This document shows, piece by piece, positions 9,463 through 17,293 of a stretch of DNA of 64,000 bases; the first letter of the stretch is position 1; every line of letters begins with the position of its first letter. The position numbers were made by a program, and so were the translations under genes. The DNA is taken from assembly GCA_903824675.1 (NCBI GenBank), contig CAIJXV010000017.1:1-64000 (forward strand), given 5' to 3'. Under the pieces are notes generated by a model that worked only from the letters and a program-made list of their open reading frames with translations, was not told the DNA's origin and did no database searches. The stretch is from an uncultured bacterium. Lineage in GTDB: Bacteria; Verrucomicrobiota; Kiritimatiellia; CAIKKV01; CAIJXV01.

Positions 9463-10446
9463 ATGCATAAAGGTTTTGTGGATATTCAGAATAACGGATG
9501 GAAAAACACCGATTTCACCGCCGCCGGCCTGACGGTTGAGCGCGTCAAGGAAATCACCCGTGACCTCGTCGCCCGGGGCACCATCGCGTATTGCCCGACG
9601 GTCATCACCGGAAAGCCCGAAGTTTACCAGCAGAACCTCGCCGTCATCGCCAAAGCCATGAAGGATCCCGAACTCGGCGGACATATCCTCGGCATTCACA
9701 TGGAAGGCCCGTTCATTTCGCCCAAGCCCGGCGCGATCGGTGCGCATCCCAAAGAATGCGTCTTGGACCCCGATCCGGCAGCGTTTGACCGTTTTCAGGA
9801 ATGGGCCGAAGGCAATATCCGCATCATCACCGTGGCCCCTGAACAGCCCGGATGCGAAGCCCTCATCCGTCATATCGCCGCCTCGGGCGTGGTTGTTTCC
9901 ATGGGACATCACCTCGCATCCGACGAGGATATGGCCCGTGCCGTCAAGGCTGGCGCCCGTCTCTGTACGCATGTCGGCAATGGGATCCCCAATGAAATCC
10001 ATCGCCACAACAATCCCCTCTGGTGGCAACTCTCCTGCGATGAGATCTTCGGCATGTTCATCACCGACGGCCATCATCTTCCCGCCGACCTCATCAAAGT
10101 CGCCCTCCGCTCCAAAACCACCGATCGGTTCATCGTAACCAGCGACGCCTCTCCGCTCGCCGGCATGCCTCCGGGAAAATATACAATTTTCGGCGGACTG
10201 CCCGTCGCGATCGACGACACCGGACTGATCTATTCAGAACAATCCAAAAGCCTGGCCGGATCGCATTCCACCATCATCGAATGCATGAACCACCTCGCCT
10301 CTCTCAACCTGCTGTCGGAAGCGGATCTGTGGACCGTCGGATTCGAAAACCAACTCAAATTGCTCAAAATTCCGGCCGCCCGAATCGACGCGCTCAAGGG
10401 CCCCGGAGTGAGTTTCAAAAACGGCCGTTTTGCCGTTAATGGTTAA
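9463..10446 (+). CDS. N-acetylglucosamine-6-phosphate deacetylase-like amidohydrolase
   Basis: The 327-residue protein belongs to the NagA branch of the amidohydrolase superfamily, whose members hydrolyse the acetamide of N-acetylhexosamine 6-phosphates. Family landmarks are FVDIQNNG at the start, GIHMEGPFI (metal-binding glutamate), VSMGHH and CTHVGNG (metal histidines), and TSDASPLAG (catalytic aspartate). The protein is shorter than E. coli NagA (about 380 residues): it begins at the barrel, without the usual N-terminal beta strands, and the C-terminal strands are also reduced. The ATG at 9463 has a strong ggaaggag site. It lies 22 nt before the GHMP kinase gene, so the two probably act on the same amino sugar. 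The exact substrate is not known. Confidence 0.8.
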   Translation: MHKGFVDIQNNGWKNTDFTAAGLTVERVKEITRDLVARGTIAYCPTVITGKPEVYQQNLAVIAKAMKDPELGGHILGIHMEGPFISPKPGAIGAHPKECVLDPDPAAFDRFQEWAEGNIRIITVAPEQPGCEALIRHIAASGVVVSMGHHLASDEDMARAVKAGARLCTHVGNGIPNEIHRHNNPLWWQLSCDEIFGMFITDGHHLPADLIKVALRSKTTDRFIVTSDASPLAGMPPGKYTIFGGLPVAIDDTGLIYSEQSKSLAGSHSTIIECMNHLASLNLLSEADLWTVGFENQLKLLKIPAARIDALKGPGVSFKNGRFAVNG

Positions 10447-10468
10447 TTGCCAACACGAAGGATGCTCC

Positions 10469-12112
10469 ATGACTCTCGCTAATCGTCACCCACTCGCCCA
10501 ATGGAAAGCCTGGCTCAACAGCCCGAAAAGTCCGCTCGTCCGTCAGATCGCTGATCTCTACGGCGGGGCGGATCTGATTGAGAAACCGCTCGGCCTACTC
10601 CGTCAGGCAATCGATGAATTCGCCCGCTCCTACGGCGCAGACCGATCGGTCTTCGTTGTCCGCTCAACCGGACGGGTCAACATGCTCGGCATGCACGTCG
10701 ACCATCGCGGTGGATCGGTCAATCCCATCGCCATCAAGGAAGCCTTTTTTGTCGTCGAACCCCGCGATGATGACCAAGTCATTCTTCGCGATATCAATGG
10801 CGACAAATTCCCCGAGGAATCCTTTGGTATCGGCGACTGCCTGCCCAAGGGTCGTAAAATCGCCAATTGGGATACCTGGTGTCATGAGGAACTGGAAAAA
10901 CGCAAAGGCAATCCCCGGATTACCTTCTCGAATTACGTTCGCGCCGGGGTCCTTTATTTCCAACATCTCAATACCGACGATCAAGGCAGCTTCATCCCTG
11001 CGTTCAAAGGCATGAATGTCATGATCGCCAGTAATGTCCCGCCCGCGGCAGGGCTCAGCACCTCCTCCTGTCTGGTGGTGGGTGCCGGTTTGGCCGCCCT
11101 GCACGTCAACGGCTTGGAAATGGATCCCATGAAGTTCTGCGAACACTGTGGATTCGCCGAGTGGTACGTCGGAACGCGCGGGGGGTTCGGCGATCACGCC
11201 GCCATTCGCATGGGGCGCACCAACAGCATCGTCCACATGACGTCGTTCCCCTTCTCGCTCGAAGTCGTACCGTTCCCCGCCGGGTACCGGGTGGTCCTTG
11301 CCGACAGCCTGGTCGAGGCCAAGAAACAGGCCGGCGCCAAGGATGGGTACAACATGCCGCTCGCCGCCTATGCCTTCGGGCTCTGGCTGGCTCGCAAACA
11401 AAACCCCGCCTTGGCCGACAAGATGGGGCATTTACGCGATATCAATTCCCAAACCCTCGGCATTTCGGAAGCAGAAGTAATGCGGATTATCAAGCGGCTG
11501 CCGGAAACAGTTACACGCGCCGATATTCTCGCGCTCCTTCCGGAAAAGAAAACCGATCTTGAAAACATCTTCCGTTCCCACAATGAACCCCGCGACGGGT
11601 ACAAGGTGCGGCGCGTCTGCATGTATGGGATATCGGAATGTATCCGCTCTAACCTTTGTCTTGAAATGATCAAGGCGGGCGACATCGAGGGTTATGGACG
11701 GCTCATCACCCTGCACCATGATGGGGACCGCGTTACTCGTCTGGTCAAGGGCGAAATGGTTCCGGTGGATAAGGATTATCCCGATGCCCTGATGGATCGG
11801 TTGATCGCCGATCTTGAATCCGGCGATCCCCGCCGGATCGCCGGCGCGCACCTCTGGGCTCAGCCGGGCGGATACAATGTGTCGGTTCCGGGAATTGACA
11901 TGCTGGTCGATCTCGCTCTCGAAATTCCGGGCGTTGTAGGCGCCGGACTGGTTGGTGCCGGATTGGGTGGCAGCATGATTGCTCTCGTCAAGGCCGCTCA
12001 GGCTCAACAGGTGGTCGATCACCTGGCAGATAAATATTACAAAGCCAAGGGATTGCCGGTGAAAGCTGAAGTTGTCGCCGCCGTCGGCGGAGCCGGCATT
12101 CTGGCCCCTTAA
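10469..12112 (+). CDS. Galactokinase-like GHMP sugar kinase
   Basis: This 547-residue protein has the three GHMP kinase motifs: GRVNMLGMHVDHRGG (motif 1), PPAAGLSTSSCLVV (ATP-binding motif 2) and GAGLGGSMIAL (motif 3), plus a GFGDHAA segment where galactokinases carry the catalytic aspartate. Classical GalK reads GEHTDYNGG in motif 1; here the sugar-binding Glu is Met and the Tyr is His, so the substrate may not be galactose. The protein is also long for GalK (about 380-400) because of N- and C-terminal additions. I chose the ATG at 10469, which follows gaagga by six bases, over the track start at 10430. It is co-transcribed with the NagA-like gene and followed by a terminator. Confidence 0.8.
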   Translation: MTLANRHPLAQWKAWLNSPKSPLVRQIADLYGGADLIEKPLGLLRQAIDEFARSYGADRSVFVVRSTGRVNMLGMHVDHRGGSVNPIAIKEAFFVVEPRDDDQVILRDINGDKFPEESFGIGDCLPKGRKIANWDTWCHEELEKRKGNPRITFSNYVRAGVLYFQHLNTDDQGSFIPAFKGMNVMIASNVPPAAGLSTSSCLVVGAGLAALHVNGLEMDPMKFCEHCGFAEWYVGTRGGFGDHAAIRMGRTNSIVHMTSFPFSLEVVPFPAGYRVVLADSLVEAKKQAGAKDGYNMPLAAYAFGLWLARKQNPALADKMGHLRDINSQTLGISEAEVMRIIKRLPETVTRADILALLPEKKTDLENIFRSHNEPRDGYKVRRVCMYGISECIRSNLCLEMIKAGDIEGYGRLITLHHDGDRVTRLVKGEMVPVDKDYPDALMDRLIADLESGDPRRIAGAHLWAQPGGYNVSVPGIDMLVDLALEIPGVVGAGLVGAGLGGSMIALVKAAQAQQVVDHLADKYYKAKGLPVKAEVVAAVGGAGILAP

Positions 12113-12144
12113 CCCAACATTCGCTAGTCATTATTGCGCTATTT

Positions 12145-12186
12145 AACGCCTACAGATGCCGGCTCTCGTCGTCTGTAGGCGTTTTC
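12145..12186 (+). terminator. Intrinsic terminator after the GHMP kinase gene
   Basis: A perfect 12-bp stem, aacgcctacaga paired with tctgtaggcgtt, encloses a 15-nt loop and is followed by a short T-rich tract. It lies 33 nt past the kinase stop codon. Confidence 0.75.
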
Positions 12187-12312
12187 ATGTTTAAATCAGG
12201 ACGCACCTCGTCAAAATCAATGATCAATCTTCATTTAAACGCAATTTGTTCTATTTCGCCTCGTTGAACAAAAGTTTTTATTAAAAAATATTAAAAAATA
12301 TTAAAAAAATTA

Positions 12313-12341
12313 TTGACGGAGAAGTCAGCTTGGACTACGGT
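12313..12341 (+). promoter_or_regulatory. Candidate promoter with A-tract UP element
   Basis: TTGACG at 12313-12318 and TACGGT at 12336-12341 are 17 nt apart. The A/T tracts just upstream occupy the position of an UP element that binds the RNA polymerase alpha subunits. The -10 box is a weak match. Confidence 0.4.
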
Positions 12342-12411
12342 GTGCCTTGTTGATGATAACTACTACTTATGGGGGGTACTTAAGATAAGCGTCATATATG
12401 TGGCGGACATT

Positions 12412-12430
12412 GAGTCGCAAGTGACGACTC
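12412..12430. promoter_or_regulatory. Candidate TetR operator (gagtcg-N7-cgactc)
   Basis: A perfect 6-bp inverted repeat with a 7-nt spacer lies 28 nt before the TetR start codon and downstream of the candidate promoter. Its size and position suit binding of a TetR dimer and autoregulation. This is inference. Confidence 0.4.
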
Positions 12431-12457
12431 GGTCGCATATGCTTGTCGGTTGTATTT

Positions 12458-13102
12458 ATGAGTGAACCTGCCATAGCAGACAATCAAGATGTTAATCGTG
12501 CGCAACGCCGCGCTGGGCGCACTCATAAACGCCTGTTGGATTCCGCCTTGGTTCTTTTCACCGAAAAAGGTATCGATGCCTGTTCGGTCGAAATGATCAC
12601 AGAAAAAGCCGATCTCGGCAAAGGCACATTCTATCGCCACTTCGACGATAAATATGCCATCGTTAATGCGCTTCTCACCCAAGTCCTGTCCCAATTGATT
12701 GAACGCATTGCCAAGAAAACCTCCTCCCCCGTTTCATGGGAAAGTGCGGCGGGACTTATCATTGACGAGCACGCCGCCTTCTTTATTGAAAACCCGACCT
12801 ACCACGGATTCATCCTGCAAACCCGTATCATCGGGCATATCCGCGAAACGCTCGATCAGAAAAACAATTCTCCCGTTGCCGCCTATCTGGCCGTAATCGA
12901 AAAAATCTTCAAACCGATCCTGCCCGATACCCTCTCCCCTCTTCAACTTCGGCGGTTGGTATGTGCCCTCTCCGGTTCCATCATGGGCTTTCTGGCTTTT
13001 GCGGGCATCGGAATGAAACGGGAAGAAGTATCGGCCAGTTTGCCGATTCTTCGCGACGGTTTTCTGAAAGGGGCCGGCGCCTGGGTGAACCACACCCTGT
13101 AA
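12458..13102 (+). CDS. TetR/AcrR-family transcriptional regulator
   Basis: This 214-residue protein has a TetR helix-turn-helix at about residues 30-65 (LFTEKGIDACSVEMITEKADLGKGTFYRHFDDKYAI), followed by a helical ligand-binding domain of typical size. The ligand cannot be predicted. The track starts at a TTG (12443); I chose the ATG at 12458, although neither start has a clear ribosome site. The gene is 64 nt upstream of the lysine 2,3-aminomutase gene on the same strand, so it could regulate that cassette. A short near-palindrome, gcgctcagcgc at 13136-13146, in that gap is another possible site. Confidence 0.85.
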   Translation: MSEPAIADNQDVNRAQRRAGRTHKRLLDSALVLFTEKGIDACSVEMITEKADLGKGTFYRHFDDKYAIVNALLTQVLSQLIERIAKKTSSPVSWESAAGLIIDEHAAFFIENPTYHGFILQTRIIGHIRETLDQKNNSPVAAYLAVIEKIFKPILPDTLSPLQLRRLVCALSGSIMGFLAFAGIGMKREEVSASLPILRDGFLKGAGAWVNHTL

Positions 13103-13166
13103 ATAGGACTCGCCGGTCTGATTGGGTTTTAACAAGCGCTCAGCGCAGAAAGGGTAGCGGGCTGAC

Positions 13167-14507
13167 ATGGAAACGATTACGGCGCGCGAATGTATAACGA
13201 CGGTTGATGAACCTCCCCCGCCGGTTGCGGTGGATTCCCCGCGCAGCGCACCCACCTCGCTACTCGTCCCGGGGGCCAACTCCCGCTGGAATGACTGGCG
13301 CTGGCAAGTTCGGAATCGCATCCGCACCTACGAAGAACTTCGCCGCAATCTTCCCGCGGTTGAAAGCATTCCTGAAATCGATCAGGTCGCAGCCAAATAC
13401 CCCTTGGCCATCACTCCCTACTACGCCTCACTCATCCGTAGGGCCGATTGCTCGGATCCGATCTATCGCATGGCCGTTCCCCAGATTCAGGAACTCCACG
13501 ATCCCTCCTTCTTGCATGCCGATCCGCTCGAAGAAGAGCACGACATGCCCGTTCCCGGCTTGGTCCATCGATACCGGGATCGCGCCCTGTTAATCGCCAC
13601 CACCATGTGCGCCATGTACTGCCGGCATTGCACCCGCAAACGCGTTGCAGGGACCAAGGAAAGTTCCATCTCCATCTGCCGCCTCCGCCAGGTCTCGGAA
13701 TACCTGACCGCCCACCCCGAAATCACCGATGTCATCATTTCGGGTGGCGACCCCCTGACCATGCCCACCGCCCTCCTCGAGCGCGTCCTCTCGGCTGTGC
13801 GGTCCGTCCCCTCAGTTGAGATTATTCGCATCGGAACGCGGGCGCCGGTTGTCCTTCCTCAACGGATCACCGATGAACTGGTCCAAATGCTCCGTAAATA
13901 TCACCCGGTCTGGATCAATACCCATTTCAATCACCCGGCCGAACTGACCGAGGAGTCGATCTCCGCCCTGGCCCGTTTGGCCGATGCCGGCATCCCTCTC
14001 GGGAACCAGTCGGTCCTGCTCCGCGGCATCAATGATGATCCGCGGGTCATGGAATCGCTCTGTCGCGCGCTAGTCCGCGCGCGAGTCCGGCCCTATTATC
14101 TCTTCCAATGCGATCTGGTCCGCGGAGTTGAACATTTCCGCACCCCCTTGAGTCGCGGCATCGAAATCATGGAATATCTGCGAGGCCGACTCAGCGGTCT
14201 TGCCATCCCCACCTTTGTGGTGGATACGCCCCATGGGGGCGGAAAAATTCCACTCTTGCCCAATTACATCCTCTCCACCAGCCCCAGCCATACGGTCCTC
14301 CGTAATTTCGAAGGCATGCTGGTCAATTATCCCGAACCGCTCACGCTCCCCCCGGAACGCGTCCGGGAAGCTGCCCCTGAGTCCACCGGGGTCTGGGAAC
14401 TCGCCAGCGGCAAGGCTTCGGTTATCGTTCCTCAGAACTCGGGCCGAGCCCGCCGCCGTAAATCCCACTCCGGCCTCCGCCCCGTGGAACGGTTCATCCC
14501 CGACTGA
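13167..14507 (+). CDS. Lysine 2,3-aminomutase (radical SAM, PLP)
   Basis: This enzyme converts L-lysine to beta-lysine by a radical mechanism with PLP, SAM and a 4Fe-4S cluster. The 446-residue protein has the radical-SAM motif CAMYCRHC (C148, C152, C155) and the PLP-binding lysine K360 in PHGGGK. It also keeps the aspartates that hold the substrate's side-chain amine in the clostridial enzyme (GIND, D290; QCDLVRGVEHFRT, D316). That pattern supports true lysine mutase activity rather than the EpmB type. The first 30 residues or so are a proline-rich extension. The two downstream ligase genes follow with a 14-nt gap and an 8-nt overlap. This is not the usual ablA-ablB pair, because the acetyltransferase is fused to a ligase. 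Confidence 0.9.
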   Translation: METITARECITTVDEPPPPVAVDSPRSAPTSLLVPGANSRWNDWRWQVRNRIRTYEELRRNLPAVESIPEIDQVAAKYPLAITPYYASLIRRADCSDPIYRMAVPQIQELHDPSFLHADPLEEEHDMPVPGLVHRYRDRALLIATTMCAMYCRHCTRKRVAGTKESSISICRLRQVSEYLTAHPEITDVIISGGDPLTMPTALLERVLSAVRSVPSVEIIRIGTRAPVVLPQRITDELVQMLRKYHPVWINTHFNHPAELTEESISALARLADAGIPLGNQSVLLRGINDDPRVMESLCRALVRARVRPYYLFQCDLVRGVEHFRTPLSRGIEIMEYLRGRLSGLAIPTFVVDTPHGGGKIPLLPNYILSTSPSHTVLRNFEGMLVNYPEPLTLPPERVREAAPESTGVWELASGKASVIVPQNSGRARRRKSHSGLRPVERFIPD

Positions 14508-14521
14508 TCGCGAGTTGTGAC

Positions 14522-15514
14522 ATGCTTTCCATCGGACTGACCTACGATCTCCGCAGTGAATATCTGGCTCTCGGCTTTCGCGAGGACCAGGTCGCTGAAT
14601 TCGATTCCGATGCCACGGTTGATGCGCTCGAAGCCACCCTGCGGGATCTCGGGTATCGCCCGGTTCGCATTGGTCACGCCCGGTCCCTCTGTCGACGGCT
14701 GGTCGAAGGAGAACGCTGGGACTTGGTATTCAATATTGCGGAAGGTATCCATGGGCGCGGGCGCGAAGCCCAAGTCCCCGCCCTCCTTGAACTTTACGAT
14801 ATTCCCTATACCTTTTCCGATACGCTCGTCTGTGCCGCAACCCTTGATAAGGCCGTGACGAAACGCCTTGTCCGGGATGCGGGATTGAATACCGCAGCCT
14901 TTGCCGTTATCCGATCGGCTGACGAAATCAAACGGGTCGCCCTCCGCTATCCCCTTTTCGCAAAACCGATCGCGGAAGGCACCGGAAAGGGCATTGATCG
15001 GAATTCCCGGATTGATTCATCTGCGGCTTTGCAAACGGTCTGCGAAGCTCTCCTGCAACGCCATCATCAGCCGGTCCTCGTTGAGGAATATCTACCCGGC
15101 CGGGAATTCACCGTCGGGATTCTGGGCACCGGTGAAAAGGCCCGGGTGCTCGGCACCATGGAAGTCAACTTTCGACCGCATGCTCAAACGCTGATCTATT
15201 CTTATGAAATGAAGGAAAAATGCGAGGACTTCATCACTTATACCCGCCTCGCCGAGGGTCCCCTGAAGTCAGCCGTCACCGAACTCGCCCTGCAGTCTTA
15301 TCGCGTACTGGAATGTCGCGACGCCGGCCGCATCGATATCCGTATGGATAACGCGGACCGTCCCGCCTTTATCGAGGTCAATCCGCTCGCCGGACTGCAC
15401 CCCCAACACTCCGATCTGCCGATCCTCGCCACCCAGGAAGGCTGGTCCTACCGCGAGTTGATCAAGGCCATTGTCGAAAGCGCTTTGTTGCGTCTGGAAC
15501 CCGTGCATGTCTAA
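14522..15514 (+). CDS. ATP-grasp ligase, D-Ala-D-Ala ligase-like
   Basis: This 330-residue protein has the fold order of D-alanine-D-alanine ligases. An N-terminal domain contains FNIAEGIHGRGREAQ, the position of the substrate-binding glutamate region; then come ATP-binding strands (PLFAKPIAEGTGKGI, LVEEYLPGREFTVGI) and the metal-binding FIEVNPLAGLHP. True Ddl enzymes act on D-alanine, but many relatives join other amino acids. Its place between lysine 2,3-aminomutase and a second ATP-grasp/GNAT fusion suggests it adds an amino acid to beta-lysine, or the reverse. A cell-wall role is less likely. Its stop overlaps the next start. Confidence 0.8.
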   Translation: MLSIGLTYDLRSEYLALGFREDQVAEFDSDATVDALEATLRDLGYRPVRIGHARSLCRRLVEGERWDLVFNIAEGIHGRGREAQVPALLELYDIPYTFSDTLVCAATLDKAVTKRLVRDAGLNTAAFAVIRSADEIKRVALRYPLFAKPIAEGTGKGIDRNSRIDSSAALQTVCEALLQRHHQPVLVEEYLPGREFTVGILGTGEKARVLGTMEVNFRPHAQTLIYSYEMKEKCEDFITYTRLAEGPLKSAVTELALQSYRVLECRDAGRIDIRMDNADRPAFIEVNPLAGLHPQHSDLPILATQEGWSYRELIKAIVESALLRLEPVHV

Positions 15515-17075
15515 GGCCCTTTCCCTTCCCGTCCTGATCCTCCACAGTCTTCCCTTATCAACTGATGCTGCCGTCTTTGAGGAAAGCGAAATGGGGGTCC
15601 TCACCCAAGTCCGGGCGGTCGAGGCCGATCTGGATCGTCTGCACCGGTCCCACCGAACCTTGGCGGTGCGATCCCTTGTGGAAGCGCTTCAGGCACTCGA
15701 ATCCGCACCGGAACCCATCGTCTTCAATCTGGTCGAAGGTTTTACCGGCGACACCGAAGGTGCGCAACTCATCCCTGCCATCGCCGGCTCATTCGGAAAG
15801 TCCTACACCGGGAACGACACGGCGGCGCTCCTGCGCACTCTGGATAAGTGGGAAACCAACAGCATTCTCGCCCGATCAGGTCTCCCCGTGCCCCCCGCGA
15901 TCCGGGTGCCGCAGGGCGCGACCTGCCCCTCTCGCCTGCCGTTTCCCGGCCCCTATATTGTGAAACCCGCAGCTTCTGATGCCAGTGAAGGCATCGATTT
16001 CGATTCCGTGGCCCCCCGAACCGGTCCGCGCTTGGCGACCGCAGTTCGCCGGGTCCATGCCCAGATCCGACAGGACGCCCTCATCGAAAAGCTCATCGGC
16101 CGCCGTGAGTTAAATGCGGCCCTCATGGAAATCAACGGCAAACCTCAGGTTCTGGCGGTCGCCGAAATTGATTTCACCGCTTTCGCAGCCCATCAGCCTG
16201 CCATCATCGATTATGCCGCCAAATGGCAGAAAAACACCTTCACGTACGATCATACCCCCCGTGTCTATCCCCCCCACATTCCGCGGCGTCTTCTGCGCGA
16301 AGTCGAACAGATCGCTTTGCGCGCATGGGAGGTCATGCGCTGCCGGGATTATGCGCGGGTCGATTTTCGCCTCGATGAAAACCTCAAGCCTTTCATCCTT
16401 GAAGTCAATGCCAATCCGGATATCTCGCCGGACAGCGGTTTTTCATGCTCGGTGCGCGATGCCGGATTCCAACACGTTGATTTTGTCCGTTTCCTCCTCG
16501 CGAATGCCCAGCGGCGTCAACCCCGCCCCAAAAAACGCCCATCCGCAAACAAAACATCCATCCTGGATGCCGGAGCCCCCCAAATTCGACGCCTTGAACC
16601 GTCAGATCGCGATTCAATTCTCCTTTTACTTGAAGCGACCCGCTTTTTTCGGCCCGACGAAATTGAAGTCGCCCGTGAAGTTTTGGACAACTGCTTGGAA
16701 AAAGGACCCGGCGGGCATTACCAATCTTTTGTCGCAACCCTCGATCAGCGCCCCGTCGGATGGGCCTGTATCGGTCCGACGCCTTGCACGTTGGGAACCT
16801 TTGATGTCTATTGGATTGCCGTTGATCCCGCGGCCCAAGGCCGGGGCGTTGGGCGCATCCTGATGCAGGCTGCTGAACAATTGATGCGTGAACGGGATGG
16901 ACGGGTCAGTGTCGTCGAAACTTCTGGTCGCCCGCAATACGAATCGACCCGGGCCTTCTACCGCCGTCTCGATTACCAGGAAGTAGCACAATTGGCTGAT
17001 TTTTATGCGCCGGGTGACGATAAAGTCATTCTTCTCAAAAATATCGGATTATCTTCTGTCTCCGACCGGGTGTAA
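15507..17075 (+). CDS. ATP-grasp ligase fused to GNAT acetyltransferase
   Basis: Residues 1 to about 340 form a second D-Ala-D-Ala ligase-like ATP-grasp module (FNLVEGFTGDTEG, GPYIVKPAASDASEGI, FILEVNANPDISP). A short linker leads to a GNAT N-acetyltransferase domain (about 360-510) with the acetyl-CoA motif AAQGRGVGRIL. The ATG at 15507 overlaps the previous stop by eight bases (atgtctaa), pointing to coupled translation; the track start at 15471 lies deep inside the upstream gene. The known N-acetylglutaminylglutamine synthetase also combines GNAT and ATP-grasp modules, but in the opposite order. I infer that this protein ligates and acetylates a beta-lysine-containing product. Direct evidence is lacking. 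Confidence 0.8.
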   Translation: MSKALSLPVLILHSLPLSTDAAVFEESEMGVLTQVRAVEADLDRLHRSHRTLAVRSLVEALQALESAPEPIVFNLVEGFTGDTEGAQLIPAIAGSFGKSYTGNDTAALLRTLDKWETNSILARSGLPVPPAIRVPQGATCPSRLPFPGPYIVKPAASDASEGIDFDSVAPRTGPRLATAVRRVHAQIRQDALIEKLIGRRELNAALMEINGKPQVLAVAEIDFTAFAAHQPAIIDYAAKWQKNTFTYDHTPRVYPPHIPRRLLREVEQIALRAWEVMRCRDYARVDFRLDENLKPFILEVNANPDISPDSGFSCSVRDAGFQHVDFVRFLLANAQRRQPRPKKRPSANKTSILDAGAPQIRRLEPSDRDSILLLLEATRFFRPDEIEVAREVLDNCLEKGPGGHYQSFVATLDQRPVGWACIGPTPCTLGTFDVYWIAVDPAAQGRGVGRILMQAAEQLMRERDGRVSVVETSGRPQYESTRAFYRRLDYQEVAQLADFYAPGDDKVILLKNIGLSSVSDRV

Positions 17076-17100
17076 TCCCGTCAAAGGATCCGTTATCTCC

Positions 17101-17126
17101 GCACCCCATCGTGGGTGCTGGCTTTT
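17101..17126 (+). terminator. Candidate terminator after the KamA/ATP-grasp operon
   Basis: A gcaccc/gggtgc stem (17101-17106 and 17113-17118) with a 6-nt loop is followed by tggctttt. The stem is short and the T-tract modest, so confidence is limited. Confidence 0.4.
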
Positions 17127-17157
17127 AGACGGCCGGACTCGTCATCTATTTTAATAC

Positions 17158-17187
17158 TTGACTCACCCCCTTTAGATCGACTACATT
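17158..17187 (+). promoter_or_regulatory. Candidate promoter of the nusA operon
   Basis: TTGACT at 17158-17163 and TACATT at 17182-17187 are 18 nt apart. Transcription would start near 17194, giving a nusA leader of about 100 nt that contains the hairpin at 17219-17247. Confidence 0.45.
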
Positions 17188-17218
17188 CCCTGACATTCGG
17201 GATACATGCGGCAGTTTG

Positions 17219-17247
17219 AAAGAGTGGGCGTGTCCCACTCTTTTTTT
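17219..17247 (+). terminator. Intrinsic terminator/attenuator in the nusA leader
   Basis: The 10-bp stem aaagagtggg/cccactcttt with a 5-nt loop runs into seven T residues. It lies about 25 nt after the predicted start of transcription and 47 nt before the nusA ATG. That position fits an attenuator controlling the operon better than a terminator of the genes upstream. Confidence 0.7.
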
Positions 17248-17293
17248 CTTCCGTAATCGGCTAAACCGATTGATGCGAATGAGGCAACCGATT

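Larger units (their letters stand above)
12187..12457. other. Intergenic regulatory region before the tetR-like gene
   Basis: The 345-nt gap between the GHMP kinase and the TetR gene holds no ORF. From left to right it contains the kinase terminator, an A/T-rich block at about 12275-12312 with three ttaaaaaa-type repeats, a TTGACG...TACGGT promoter and a roughly 110-nt leader. The leader includes short palindromes (catatatg at 12393-12400, gcatatgc at 12435-12442) and a spaced inverted repeat. The layout looks like an autoregulated promoter region. Confidence 0.5.

Noticed and set aside
9286-10077. 263-residue minus-strand ORF opposite the NagA-like gene
   Set aside because: Antisense shadow; no ribosome site or family match.
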